In this document: one piece after another, positions 28,153-37,236 of the stretch
Position numbering within the stretch: the stretch's first letter is position 1
Layout: every line of letters starts with the position of its first letter
Source of the DNA: an uncultured Bacteroidales bacterium
GTDB lineage: Bacteria; Bacteroidota; Bacteroidia; Bacteroidales; Bacteroidaceae
DNA: 64,000 nucleotides
NCBI GenBank assembly: GCA_902799655.1
Contig: CADCBH010000002.1
Coordinates: 28,278-92,277, forward strand
Reading direction: 5' to 3'
Notes under the pieces: model-generated
The model's database searches: none
What the model saw: only the letters and a program-made list of their open reading frames with translations
What the model was told of the DNA's origin: nothing
Position numbers and translations under genes: made by a program

Positions 28153-29454
28153 ATGAAGAAAATATTGACAATGATGGCTGCGATGATAAGCCTGCATGCC
28201 TTTGCTCAACAGCAATGGACACTGAAAGACTGCATCGACTATGCCTTGCAAAACAACATTACGCTGAAACAGGCTCAGTTGAGCAAACAGTCGGTAACAG
28301 AAGATCGTCGCCAGTCGCAGGCCAGTCTGTTGCCTTCCTTGACTGCCAACACCAACCAAAGTCTGGGATACTCGCCTTGGACGGAGAATACAACCGTCGA
28401 CAAGAGCTACTATAGTGGTACCTACAGCATCAATGCCTCGTGGACGGTATGGAATGGTAACAAAAACCGCAATACATTGAAGCAGAGTAAGTTGAGCGAA
28501 CAGCAGGCTGAACGCTATGCTGAGGAGACGGCTAATACCATTCAGGAGAAGATAGCCCAGCTTTTTGTACAGATTCTCTATCAGAGCGAGACAATCATCG
28601 TCAACCAGCAGAGTCTGGAGGCCAGCAAGAAGAATGAGGAACGTGGCCAGCAGATGCTTGAGGTAGGCAAAATGTCTAAAGCCGATCTCGCCCAACTGAC
28701 TGCCCAGCGTGCCACCGACGAATACAATCTCGTCTCAGCAGAGAGTAGTCTGGCCAACTACAAGTTGCAGCTCAAACAACTGCTTGAAATCACCGACGAC
28801 CGTCCCTTCGACATCGCGATACCGACAACCAGCGACCAGCAGGCCTTAGGAGTGATCCCTTCGTTGGCCAGTGTCTATGAGCAGGCGCTGCTGATCCGCC
28901 CAGAGATCAAATATACTGAGCTGGCCCTTCAGTCGAGCGACCTTGAGGTCAAGATGGCCAAGGCTGGCTATATGCCTACGGTCAGTGTCACTGGCGGTGT
29001 AGGCACCAACACTTCTTCAAGAAGTTCAAACTCGTGGGGTTCGCAGTTTAAGACTAATTTCGACGCTAATGTCGGTGTCGGAGTGAGCGTGCCCCTTTTC
29101 GACAACCGTAAGAACAAGACGGCTGTCAACAAGGCTAAGATCAAGCACGAGCAGGCTTTGCTCGATCAGCTCGATGAGCAGAAGCAACTTTACTCAACTA
29201 TCGAGGGGTTATGGCTTGACGCCCAGACCAACCAGCAGAAGTTCCGTTCTGCCCAGCTTAGTGTTGAAAGCGAGCAGCAGAGCTATGACTTGCTCAGCGA
29301 ACAATTCCAGCTGGGACTGAAAAACATTGTAGAACTGTTGAATGGCAAGACCAACCTTCTGAAAGCCCAACAGAACAAGTTGCAGTCGAAATACACCACC
29401 ATCCTGAATCAGCAGCTGCTGAGATTCTATCAGGGAGAGGTGATGAGCATTTGA
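28153..29454 (+). CDS. TolC-family outer-membrane efflux protein
   Basis: The 433-residue protein begins MKKILTMMAAMISLHAFAQQ, a signal peptide cut after AFA, and has two long helical repeats of the TolC type (QQWTLKDCIDYALQNN as the opening; EQFQLGLKNIVELLNGKTNL near the end). It forms the outer-membrane duct of a tripartite exporter together with the adaptor and ABC genes behind it. I took ATG 28153 rather than the in-frame ATG at 28144, since the signal peptide begins there. Confidence 0.92.
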   Translation: MKKILTMMAAMISLHAFAQQQWTLKDCIDYALQNNITLKQAQLSKQSVTEDRRQSQASLLPSLTANTNQSLGYSPWTENTTVDKSYYSGTYSINASWTVWNGNKNRNTLKQSKLSEQQAERYAEETANTIQEKIAQLFVQILYQSETIIVNQQSLEASKKNEERGQQMLEVGKMSKADLAQLTAQRATDEYNLVSAESSLANYKLQLKQLLEITDDRPFDIAIPTTSDQQALGVIPSLASVYEQALLIRPEIKYTELALQSSDLEVKMAKAGYMPTVSVTGGVGTNTSSRSSNSWGSQFKTNFDANVGVGVSVPLFDNRKNKTAVNKAKIKHEQALLDQLDEQKQLYSTIEGLWLDAQTNQQKFRSAQLSVESEQQSYDLLSEQFQLGLKNIVELLNGKTNLLKAQQNKLQSKYTTILNQQLLRFYQGEVMSI

Positions 29455-29488
29455 AGAATTGAAATAAAGAAGAATATAAAAACGAGAT

Positions 29489-30694
29489 ATGATGAAGAAT
29501 AAGAAAGTATGGATAGGCGTGGGTGTTGTTGCCCTCATTGCCATCGTCGTCTGGCTGTTGTCTGGCGGCAAGAAAGAAGAGAAAGTAGAGTTTGAGACCG
29601 CTAAGGTTGAGTATCAGGACATCCATACCACGATTACCGCGACAGGTACTATTGAGCCTGTGACTTCAGTGACTGTAGGTACACAGGTGTCGGGTATCGT
29701 CTCGAAGCTATATGTTGACTATAATTCAGTCGTTAAAAAAGGACAGGTTATTGCCGAACTCGACAAGACCAATCTGACCAGCGAACTGAACCGTGCCAAG
29801 GCCGACCTGACGTCTGCTCAGAGCACGCTGAACTACGAAACCGCTAACTTCAACCGCTATCAGACACTGTTTGATAAGGGGCTTGTCAGCGCCAACGACT
29901 ACGAGAGCGCCCGTCTGTCATATGAGAAAGCCCGTCAGACTGTTGCTTCCAGTCGTGAGAGCGTACAGAAAGCACAGACAAATCTGGGCTATGCCACCAT
30001 TACCTCTCCCATCGATGGTGTTGTGTTGTCAAAATCGGTAGAAGAAGGCCAGACCGTGGCTGCTTCGTTCAATACCCCTGAGTTGTTTAATATCGCTCAG
30101 GACCTCACCGATATGCGTGTGATTGCCGATATCGACGAGGCTGACATTGGCGGCGTCAAGGAAGGTCAGCGTGTGTCGTTCACCGTCGATGCTTTCCCAG
30201 ATGATAAGTTTGAGGGACAGGTGACGCAGGTGCGCCAGGAAGCTACCACGACCAGCAATGTGGTGACCTATGAGGTGGTCATCAGCGCTCCCAACAAAGA
30301 CCTGAAGCTGAAGCCCGGCCTGACAGCCAATGTTACCATCTTTACATTGGAGAAAAACCACGTGCTGGCTGTTCCCGCCAAGGCACTGCGCTTCACGATC
30401 AACGACGCCTTGTTGAAGCCCAACCAGAAGATTGAGGATGTTGAGGCTCCTGCCAAAGTGTGGACACTCGAAGGTGACACCTTTAAGGCCCATGCTATAC
30501 AGATGGGTACTACCAACGGCATGATAACTGAGATATTGGGCGGTGTCAGCGAAGGCACCGAAGTCTTGGTAGACTTCAAACTGAGTGGCGGCGATGGTGA
30601 TCAGGCTGGTCAGCAGGCTCAGAATCCCTTCATGCCACGTCCGCGTAACAACAACAAACAACAGAACGGTGGCAGCCAGCCGCAGCGAAAATAA
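29489..30694 (+). CDS. macA: Periplasmic adaptor (membrane fusion) protein, MacA-like
   Basis: The 401-residue protein has an N-terminal membrane anchor (VWIGVGVVALIAIVVWLLSG), a split lipoyl domain (TVGTQVSGIVSKLYV and later TITSPIDGVVLSKSVEEGQT), a coiled-coil hairpin between them and beta-barrel and membrane-proximal domains. The C-terminus is rich in Gln, Asn and Pro. It links the MacB-like transporter in the inner membrane to the TolC-like duct. Its stop codon shares one base with the next start (TAATG). Confidence 0.92.
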   Translation: MMKNKKVWIGVGVVALIAIVVWLLSGGKKEEKVEFETAKVEYQDIHTTITATGTIEPVTSVTVGTQVSGIVSKLYVDYNSVVKKGQVIAELDKTNLTSELNRAKADLTSAQSTLNYETANFNRYQTLFDKGLVSANDYESARLSYEKARQTVASSRESVQKAQTNLGYATITSPIDGVVLSKSVEEGQTVAASFNTPELFNIAQDLTDMRVIADIDEADIGGVKEGQRVSFTVDAFPDDKFEGQVTQVRQEATTTSNVVTYEVVISAPNKDLKLKPGLTANVTIFTLEKNHVLAVPAKALRFTINDALLKPNQKIEDVEAPAKVWTLEGDTFKAHAIQMGTTNGMITEILGGVSEGTEVLVDFKLSGGDGDQAGQQAQNPFMPRPRNNNKQQNGGSQPQRK

Positions 30695-31455
30695 TGAATA
30701 TGGACGACAACAGAAAAGTAGTCATCGAGCTGCAGAACGTGAAGCGCTACTTCCAAGTAGGTAGCGAGACTGTCAAGGCACTGCGTGGTGTTTCGTTCAA
30801 GATCTACGAGGGCGAGTTTGTCACCATTCAGGGTACTTCGGGAAGCGGTAAGTCGACGCTCCTCAACCAGTTGGGGTGCCTCGATACCCCCACTTCGGGC
30901 GAGTACTTCCTCGACGGCATCAGCGTGCGCACCATGTCGAAGACCCAGCGTGCCCATCTGCGCAACCAGAAAATCGGCTTTGTGTTCCAGAACTACAACC
31001 TGCTGGCCAAGACCACTGCCGTAGAGAATGTTGAGCTGCCGCTGATGTACAATAAAAAATATGATGCCCGTCAGCGTCGCGAAGCTGCCATCAAAGCCCT
31101 GCAGGCAGTCGGCTTAGGCGACCGTCTGGAGCATAAGTCCAATCAGATGTCGGGTGGACAGATGCAGCGTGTCGCCATCGCCCGTGCACTGGTCAACGAT
31201 CCTGCCGTGCTGTTGGCTGACGAGGCCACCGGTAACCTCGATACGCGTACCTCTTTTGAGATGCTGGTACTTTTCCAGGAACTGTACCGCCAGGGGCATA
31301 CCATCATCTTCGTCACCCACAATCCGGAGATTGCTGAGTATTCAAGCCGTAATATTAACCTGCGCGATGGTAAGATCCGCGAGGATACTATCAACGAGAA
31401 TATCAAGTCGGCTGCCGAGGCACTGGCCAAGTTGCCTGCGCCAGTGGATGATTAA
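30694..31455 (+). CDS. ABC transporter ATP-binding protein, MacB/LolD type
   Basis: The 253-residue ATPase has Walker A GTSGSGKST, the Q-loop FVFQNYNLLAKTTAVENV, signature MSGGQMQRVAIARAL and Walker B VLLADEATGNLD followed by the H-loop VTHN. It powers the permease encoded next to it. In E. coli MacB ATPase and permease are fused; here they are separate genes, as is usual in Bacteroidetes. MDDNRK at 30700 is a possible alternative start. Confidence 0.94.
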   Translation: MNMDDNRKVVIELQNVKRYFQVGSETVKALRGVSFKIYEGEFVTIQGTSGSGKSTLLNQLGCLDTPTSGEYFLDGISVRTMSKTQRAHLRNQKIGFVFQNYNLLAKTTAVENVELPLMYNKKYDARQRREAAIKALQAVGLGDRLEHKSNQMSGGQMQRVAIARALVNDPAVLLADEATGNLDTRTSFEMLVLFQELYRQGHTIIFVTHNPEIAEYSSRNINLRDGKIREDTINENIKSAAEALAKLPAPVDD

Positions 31456-31478
31456 GCAAACCTCGAAAAAAGAAAACA

Positions 31479-32693
31479 ATGAACATAACGAACCTATTTA
31501 AAATAAGTATCCGTGCTGTTGCCAACAACAAGATGCGCTCATTCCTCTCAATGTTGGGTATCATCATCGGTGTGGCAGCCGTCATCATCATGATGTCTAT
31601 CGGACAAGGGTCCAAGGAGAGCATCCGTCAGGAACTGTCGACCATGGGTACCAACCTGCTGACGATTCGTCCTGGTGCTGACATGAGAGGTGGTGTACGT
31701 CAGGATCCTTCAGCCATGCAGACGCTGAAGATGGCCGACTATGAACGCATCATGCGTGAGAAGAAGTTCGTGACCAAGGTGTCACCCGAGGTGACTGCCA
31801 GTGGTCAGGTAATCTATGGTAACAACAATACCAATACCTCGATGTATGGTGAGTCTACCGATTATCTCGATATCAAGCTGTGGACAGTTGAAGAAGGTGA
31901 TTGCTTCACTGAAGAGGATGTCAAGAAAGCCGCCAAGGTGTGTGTTATCGGTGCCACGATTGTCAAGGAACTCTTCAACGGCCACGATCCCATCGGTAAG
32001 ACCATCCGTTTTAAGTCCATCCCCATGCGTGTCGTGGGTGTGCTGAAGTCGAAGGGTTATAACTCGTGGGGTATGGATCAGGACAATGTCATCATAGCCC
32101 CTTATACCACTGTTATGAAGCGTATTGCCGCCCAGACTTACTTCTCGAGTATTGTCTGTTCGGCCATCACTGAGGAACTCTCTGATGCCGCCATCGAAGA
32201 GCTGACGCAGATGCTGCGCGACAACCACAAACTAAAGGGTGAGGCTGCCGACGACTTTACCATCCGCTCCCAGGCCGAGATGATGGAAACCATGTCATCG
32301 ACGATGGATACCGTCACACTCATCCTCGTCGTTGCCGCAGCTTTCTCGCTGTTGGTGGCTGGTATCGGCATCATGAACATCATGCTTGTCTCGGTGACGG
32401 AACGTACCAAGGAGATTGGCTTGCGTATGGCAGTAGGTGCCACAGGACCAGTTATCTCGCTGCAGTTCCTTATCGAGTCGGTACTGATATCCGTCACCGG
32501 CGGACTCATCGGCATCCTGGTGGGCTGTTCGGCAAGCGGCTGTCTGGGTATGCTGGGCATGCCGTCGAGTGTACCTGCCTGGTCTATCTATGTATCGTTC
32601 TTCGTATGTGTATGTATCGGTGTGCTCTTTGGTTACATCCCTGCCCAGAAAGCCGCTAACATGGATCCTATAGAAGCCATCAGGCATGAGTAA
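31479..32693 (+). CDS. ABC transporter permease, MacB/FtsX type
   Basis: The 404-residue protein has one N-terminal membrane segment (MRSFLSMLGIIIGVAAVIIM), a large periplasmic MacB core domain (about 50-270) and three C-terminal segments (LILVVAAAFSLLVAGIGIMN and following). The sequence MLVSVTERTKEIGLRMAVGA is the family's coupling helix region. It is the inner-membrane part of the exporter and acts by mechanotransmission. Its last eight bases overlap the histidine kinase gene. Confidence 0.93.
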   Translation: MNITNLFKISIRAVANNKMRSFLSMLGIIIGVAAVIIMMSIGQGSKESIRQELSTMGTNLLTIRPGADMRGGVRQDPSAMQTLKMADYERIMREKKFVTKVSPEVTASGQVIYGNNNTNTSMYGESTDYLDIKLWTVEEGDCFTEEDVKKAAKVCVIGATIVKELFNGHDPIGKTIRFKSIPMRVVGVLKSKGYNSWGMDQDNVIIAPYTTVMKRIAAQTYFSSIVCSAITEELSDAAIEELTQMLRDNHKLKGEAADDFTIRSQAEMMETMSSTMDTVTLILVVAAAFSLLVAGIGIMNIMLVSVTERTKEIGLRMAVGATGPVISLQFLIESVLISVTGGLIGILVGCSASGCLGMLGMPSSVPAWSIYVSFFVCVCIGVLFGYIPAQKAANMDPIEAIRHE

Positions 32694-33744
32694 GTATAAT
32701 TTTGAGTTCTCTATGAATAAGCACTTGGCAGGTGCTTGTCATATTACGCTGTGGGCATTCATGTTTCTCTCGCCTCTGACCTTTTGGAGAGGTACGGGTA
32801 TCACCTTGCCCCACTATATCATGCTGTCTATGCAGCCACTTTTGCTGATGGTCGTGTTCTATCTGAACTATTTCTATTTGGCACCCAAATACTTTGTGGC
32901 AGGCAAGCATCGCTACGACTTGCTGATTAACGTAGTACTCATTATCGTCCTGGGCACTTTTTTGCACTATTGGATGGATTGGGCTAATGACCTCTACATG
33001 CCTTATTTGAATAGGAATTATAATGATGTCTTGGGTACCATTACATATATTCTGCGCGATAGTCTCAATCTGGCCGTCTTCGCAGCAGGTGCCACCGCCT
33101 TGGCCTTGGCACGCCGTTGGGTGACTGCCGACCAGAAACTGAAAGCGACCGAAGCCGCCCGTGCACAGGCAGAATTGACCAATCTTCGCAACCAGATCAA
33201 TCCCCATTTCCTGCTCAACACGCTCAACAACATCTATGCCCTCACTGCCTTTGATGCGACGAAGGCCCAGACGGCTATCCAGGAACTCTCCAAGATGTTG
33301 CGTCACATCCTCTATGACTACCAGCAGCCTACGGTACCGCTGAAGGATGAGGTGGCCTTCCTTGAGAACTACGTCAATCTGATGCGTATCCGGCTGTCGA
33401 CTGCCGTGGATATCAGGTTTAACACCAAGATGTCCGTTTCCAATTCGATACAGATTGCTCCAATGCTCTTCATCTCACTAATAGAGAATGCCTTCAAGCA
33501 TGGCATCAGTCCTACGGAGCCCTCGTTCATCCATATCGACATCACTGCCGATGATCATACACTTGTGTGTGACATCAGTAACTCTAACTACCCCAAGACT
33601 GCCCAAGACCGAAGCGGTCACGGCATCGGCCTGCAGCAGGTGCAGCGCCGTCTTGAATTGTCTTACCCCAATCGTTATATATGGGAGAAAGGGGAGAGCG
33701 ACGATAAAAAAGTATATCAATCCCAAATTACTATTACACTATGA
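32686..33744 (+). CDS. LytS-type sensor histidine kinase of the efflux operon
   Basis: The 352-residue protein has four membrane segments (to about 145), a short coiled coil and a His_kinase domain with INPHFLLNTLNNIYAL (phospho-accepting His near 175) and an ATPase domain with SLIENAFKHGISP and GIGLQQVQRRL. It overlaps the permease gene by 8 bases and the regulator gene by 4, so the sensor and exporter are made together. It probably senses damage to the envelope or the exported compound. Confidence 0.92.
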   Translation: MSKYNFEFSMNKHLAGACHITLWAFMFLSPLTFWRGTGITLPHYIMLSMQPLLLMVVFYLNYFYLAPKYFVAGKHRYDLLINVVLIIVLGTFLHYWMDWANDLYMPYLNRNYNDVLGTITYILRDSLNLAVFAAGATALALARRWVTADQKLKATEAARAQAELTNLRNQINPHFLLNTLNNIYALTAFDATKAQTAIQELSKMLRHILYDYQQPTVPLKDEVAFLENYVNLMRIRLSTAVDIRFNTKMSVSNSIQIAPMLFISLIENAFKHGISPTEPSFIHIDITADDHTLVCDISNSNYPKTAQDRSGHGIGLQQVQRRLELSYPNRYIWEKGESDDKKVYQSQITITL

Positions 33745-34451
33745 TGATTAACTGCGCCATTATCGACGACGAGCCTTTGGCAGCAAGTCTGCTGAAGAGC
33801 TATGCAGAGAGAGCTCCGTTCCTTAACCTCATCGGTACTTACGGTAGCGCTATAGAAGCGATGAAAGAGCTCCGTGAACACCCAGCACAGCTGTTATTCC
33901 TTGACATTCAGATGCCAGAGCTTTCAGGCATCGAATTTGCTAAGATTTTGCCTGAGGGGACTAAGGTCATCTTTACCACCGCCTTCCAACAGTATGCCAT
34001 TGAAAGCTATAAGGTATCGGCGCTCGACTATCTGCTGAAGCCTGTGTCATACGATGATTTTCTGAAGGCAGCCAACAAGGCCCTCGACTGGTTCACCTTT
34101 AAGCAGAAACAGCAGGCTTACGCCAACGACCGCTTCATGTATGTCAAGAGCGACTACAAACTCATCCGTGTGGAGCTCGACGATATCCTCTTTATTGAGG
34201 GACTCAAGGATTATATCCGTTTCTACCTGAACGACGGAAGAGAGGTGATGACTTTGATGAATATGAAGAAGATTGAGGACTATCTGCCCCGTCCCGAGTT
34301 CCTGCGTACTCACCGCAGCTATATCGCACACATGCCCAAGGCGAAGTCCATCGAGCGTTTCCATATCGTATATGGCGAACATCGCATTCCCATTTCTGAC
34401 AGTTATAAGGAAGAGATACAACAATATTTCGACGTTCATACGTTGTCATAA
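33741..34451 (+). CDS. LytTR response regulator of the efflux operon
   Basis: The 236-residue protein has a receiver domain with the acidic pair IIDDEP, the phosphorylated Asp in LFLDIQMPELSG (near 54) and the Lys in DYLLKPVSYDD, then a LytTR DNA-binding domain (about 135-235) with DRFMYVKSDYKLIRVELDDI, and RTHRSYIAH. It is the partner of the preceding kinase and likely regulates this operon. Confidence 0.94.
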   Translation: MMINCAIIDDEPLAASLLKSYAERAPFLNLIGTYGSAIEAMKELREHPAQLLFLDIQMPELSGIEFAKILPEGTKVIFTTAFQQYAIESYKVSALDYLLKPVSYDDFLKAANKALDWFTFKQKQQAYANDRFMYVKSDYKLIRVELDDILFIEGLKDYIRFYLNDGREVMTLMNMKKIEDYLPRPEFLRTHRSYIAHMPKAKSIERFHIVYGEHRIPISDSYKEEIQQYFDVHTLS

Positions 34452-34464
34452 TAAAAAAAAGTTG

Positions 34465-34472
34465 TACCTTTG
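34465..34472 (+). promoter_or_regulatory. Promoter -7 element (TACCTTTG), very close to the cysE start
   Basis: The element ends 8 bases before ATG 34481, so the mRNA would be nearly leaderless. Confidence 0.6.
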
Positions 34473-34480
34473 CAGCCAGT

Positions 34481-35398
34481 ATGGATATAAAAGGTAACGA
34501 TATACTGCTTAAGAATGTCACCCTGCTGTCCCGTCATACCGAACAGGAGGTGAGCATGATGCCTGCCACAGAGGCTCCCCTGCCGTCTGTGGAGCAAGTA
34601 AAACAGATTGTGTCGCTGGTGAAGACCATTATCTTCCCCGACTATTTCAACAAGCGACAGCCCGACGAGACGCTGCGCTCGTACAACATCGGCGTGCACA
34701 TGGAGGAACTGTGCCGCTTGCTGATTAAGCAAATTGCCCATGGTCTCCAGTTTTGCGACGATTGTACCTCGACAGCTACTAAGCAGACGGTCTATGCTGA
34801 GGCTGAACGGTTGGCATTGGCGTTTATTGATACACTGCCCGAGCTGAAGCGTGTGCTCTATACTGACATCCAGGCTATGTTCGACAACGACCCTGCTGCC
34901 CCCAACTATGGTGAGGTAATTTTCTGTTACCCCGTGGTTAACGCAATGACGCATTATCGTATCGCCCACCGCCTTCATGAACTGAAGGTACCCGTTATTC
35001 CGCGCATTATCACCGAACAGGCCCATTCCAAGACGGGTATCGATATCCATCCAGGTGCTCAGATAGGTGAGTACTTCGCTATCGACCACGGTACGGGTGT
35101 CGTTATCGGAGAGACCTGCATCATCGGTTCTCACGTTACACTCTATCAGGGTGTTACGCTGGGTGCCAAGAGTTTCAAGTACGATGCTGACGGCAACATG
35201 CTCAACGTACCGCGCCATCCTATCATCGAAGATTATGTGACTGTCTATAGTAATGCCTCTATACTTGGACGTATCACCATCGGACACCATTCTACCATTG
35301 GTGGTAACATCTGGCTCACCCACGATGTACCGCCATATTCGCGTATTCTCCAGTCAAAAGCCGTTGATGCCTCCTATGAGGGTGGTCTCGGCATCTGA
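34481..35398 (+). CDS. cysE: Serine O-acetyltransferase
   Basis: The 305-residue cytoplasmic enzyme has a helical N-terminal domain (about 1-165) and a left-handed beta-helix of hexapeptide repeats (about 180-295) with HPGAQIGEYFAIDHGTGVVI and GSHVTLYQGVTLGAKS. The catalytic His of IDHGTG is present. It makes O-acetylserine for cysteine synthesis. The enzyme is longer than CysE of E. coli, as in other Bacteroidetes (EpsC-like group). No sulfur gene is adjacent. Confidence 0.92.
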   Translation: MDIKGNDILLKNVTLLSRHTEQEVSMMPATEAPLPSVEQVKQIVSLVKTIIFPDYFNKRQPDETLRSYNIGVHMEELCRLLIKQIAHGLQFCDDCTSTATKQTVYAEAERLALAFIDTLPELKRVLYTDIQAMFDNDPAAPNYGEVIFCYPVVNAMTHYRIAHRLHELKVPVIPRIITEQAHSKTGIDIHPGAQIGEYFAIDHGTGVVIGETCIIGSHVTLYQGVTLGAKSFKYDADGNMLNVPRHPIIEDYVTVYSNASILGRITIGHHSTIGGNIWLTHDVPPYSRILQSKAVDASYEGGLGI

Positions 35399-35423
35399 TT
35401 AATCTTAAAACTTCATTGCTGCG

Positions 35424-36176
35424 ATGATGAAATTGATATCATGGAACGTGAACGGCTTGAGGGCTTGCGAGGGCAAGGGTTTCAGCGAGATTTTCAAGGC
35501 ACTTGATGCTGACTTCTTCTGTCTGCAGGAGACCAAGATGCAGGCGGGGCAGCTCGACCTTCAGTTTGAGGGCTACACTTCCTATTGGAACTATGCCGAA
35601 AAGAAGGGCTACTCGGGTACCGCCATCTTCACCAAGCACCAACCACTGTCAGTAGAATACGGCATCGGCATAGATATCCACGATCACGAAGGACGTGTCA
35701 TCACGCTTGAGATGCCCGACTTCTATCTCGTGACATGTTATACACCCAACTCGCAGGATGGTTTGAAGCGTCTGGAGTACCGCATGTCGTGGGAGGATGC
35801 TTTCCGCAGCTATCTGAAGCGTCTCGACCAGCAAAAGCCCGTCATCCTCTGTGGCGACCTCAATGTGGCTCATAAGGAGATTGACCTGAAGAATCCGAAG
35901 ACCAATCGCATGAATGCGGGTTTCACCGATGAAGAGCGCGAGAAGTTCAGCGACCTGCTGGCCTGTGGATTTATCGATACCTTCCGTACGCTGTATCCTG
36001 AGCAGGTCACCTACTCATGGTGGTCGTACCGCTTCCAGGCCCGCCAGAAGAATGCCGGGTGGCGCATCGATTATTTTGTCACCTCCGAGCGCCTGCGCGA
36101 AAGTATTGCCGACGCCTCGATACATACCGAGATTCTCGGTAGCGACCATTGTCCTGTGGAGCTGCTGCTGAAATAA
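35424..36176 (+). CDS. xth: Exodeoxyribonuclease III
   Basis: The 250-residue enzyme begins [19 protein letters not shown] and has LQETKMQ (metal-binding Glu), [16 protein letters not shown] and the C-terminal [11 protein letters not shown] (catalytic Asp-His). It is the apurinic-site endonuclease and 3' exonuclease of base-excision repair. The gap to cysE is 25 bases, so it may share its transcript. Confidence 0.95.
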   Translation: MMKLISWNVNGLRACEGKGFSEIFKALDADFFCLQETKMQAGQLDLQFEGYTSYWNYAEKKGYSGTAIFTKHQPLSVEYGIGIDIHDHEGRVITLEMPDFYLVTCYTPNSQDGLKRLEYRMSWEDAFRSYLKRLDQQKPVILCGDLNVAHKEIDLKNPKTNRMNAGFTDEEREKFSDLLACGFIDTFRTLYPEQVTYSWWSYRFQARQKNAGWRIDYFVTSERLRESIADASIHTEILGSDHCPVELLLK

Positions 36177-36180
36177 AAAG

Positions 36181-36217
36181 ACTGCCTGTGTAGATTTCTT
36201 TTCCTGGGCAGGCTTTT
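36181..36217. terminator. Terminator between convergent xth and LD-carboxypeptidase genes
   Basis: GCCTG (36184-36188) pairs with CAGGC (36209-36213), followed by TTTT on the plus strand and by A residues upstream that give Ts on the minus strand. It probably works in both directions. The stem is short. Confidence 0.6.
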
Positions 36218-37236
36218 CAACGCTGAAAGGTCAGCGTGGTACCCTTGTCACTGACGACCATGTGTAGCTTGCACCCCTCAATCATTGGATAGTTCAAACC
36301 GCTATGATGTCCCACGGGGAAGTCATAGCATACAGGGATGTCATAGTGTTGCAGGTATTCGTGCAACATGTCGTACATACTGGTAAAACCGTTCTCGGGG
36401 CTCTTGTATTTCGAGAAGTGTCCCACCACAATGCCTTTCAGGCGCTGCAGAATGCCACGAATTTCCAGATGATGCAGCATGCGGTCAACCTTCATCATCC
36501 CTTCGGCCATATCCTCTATAAAAAGAATAAGCCCCTCGTTTGCACGGTTCAGGAAGTCATAGTCCGACCCCGCTAACCCTTCGAATACCGAGAAGTTTCC
36601 ACCCACCAGTATGCCTGTTGCCTCACCCTGCTGATTCAGCGGATGGGCGGGAACCTGGTAGGTGGGCAGCTCTCCGCGTAATAGCCGTCGTAGGATGCTG
36701 TTCACCTTGTCGCGCTCACCACGCATGGAGATGCCGTCACACATCGAACTGTGGAGGCTCATCACGCCTGCCGACACCTCTGCACTATGCAGGGCTGTGA
36801 CGTCGCTGAAGCCCATCAGCCATTTGGGATGCTGGGTGAACGTAGCCAGTGGGATATGCTTGAGTACCTGTACGGCACCATCGCCGCCACGGCTGCATAG
36901 GATGGCTTTTACCGTTGAATCCTTGAGTGCCCATAATAAGTCTGCCGCCCGTTCGTCTGCTGTTCCCGCAAAACCATGATATTCGTTCAACGCATGGGTA
37001 CCCACTATAGGTACATAACCCCATTCACGCAACGTGTTACAGCCCTTGGCAATCGTCGCAGAGTCTGTCGCACTCGAAGGTGACACGATGGCTATTGTGT
37101 CACCTCGCTGTAATGCTGCAGGCATGACGATGCGCTGTTGTGCACCGGCAGTCATTGTCACTACCATACAGGTTATCCACGCAGGCAGCCTCATGAAAAG
37201 GGTATGCCGCCTCCATCTAATCATGTTTCTTCTCAT
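36217..37236 (-). CDS. LD-carboxypeptidase (muramoyltetrapeptide carboxypeptidase, S66 family)
   Basis: The 339-residue protein has a signal peptide (ending MTAGAQQ), then the S66 domain. The nucleophile Ser is in MGFSDVTALHSA, the Glu in LILFIEDM and the His in VGHHSGLNYPMIEG, which is the full Ser-Glu-His triad. The enzyme removes the terminal D-alanine of murein tetrapeptides. Most members are cytoplasmic; the signal peptide suggests a periplasmic or lipid-anchored form. The start overlaps the end of the upstream symporter gene by 20 bases, so the two are cotranscribed; ATG at 37224 or 37194 is possible. Confidence 0.9.
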   Translation of the reverse strand: MRRNMIRWRRHTLFMRLPAWITCMVVTMTAGAQQRIVMPAALQRGDTIAIVSPSSATDSATIAKGCNTLREWGYVPIVGTHALNEYHGFAGTADERAADLLWALKDSTVKAILCSRGGDGAVQVLKHIPLATFTQHPKWLMGFSDVTALHSAEVSAGVMSLHSSMCDGISMRGERDKVNSILRRLLRGELPTYQVPAHPLNQQGEATGILVGGNFSVFEGLAGSDYDFLNRANEGLILFIEDMAEGMMKVDRMLHHLEIRGILQRLKGIVVGHFSKYKSPENGFTSMYDMLHEYLQHYDIPVCYDFPVGHHSGLNYPMIEGCKLHMVVSDKGTTLTFQR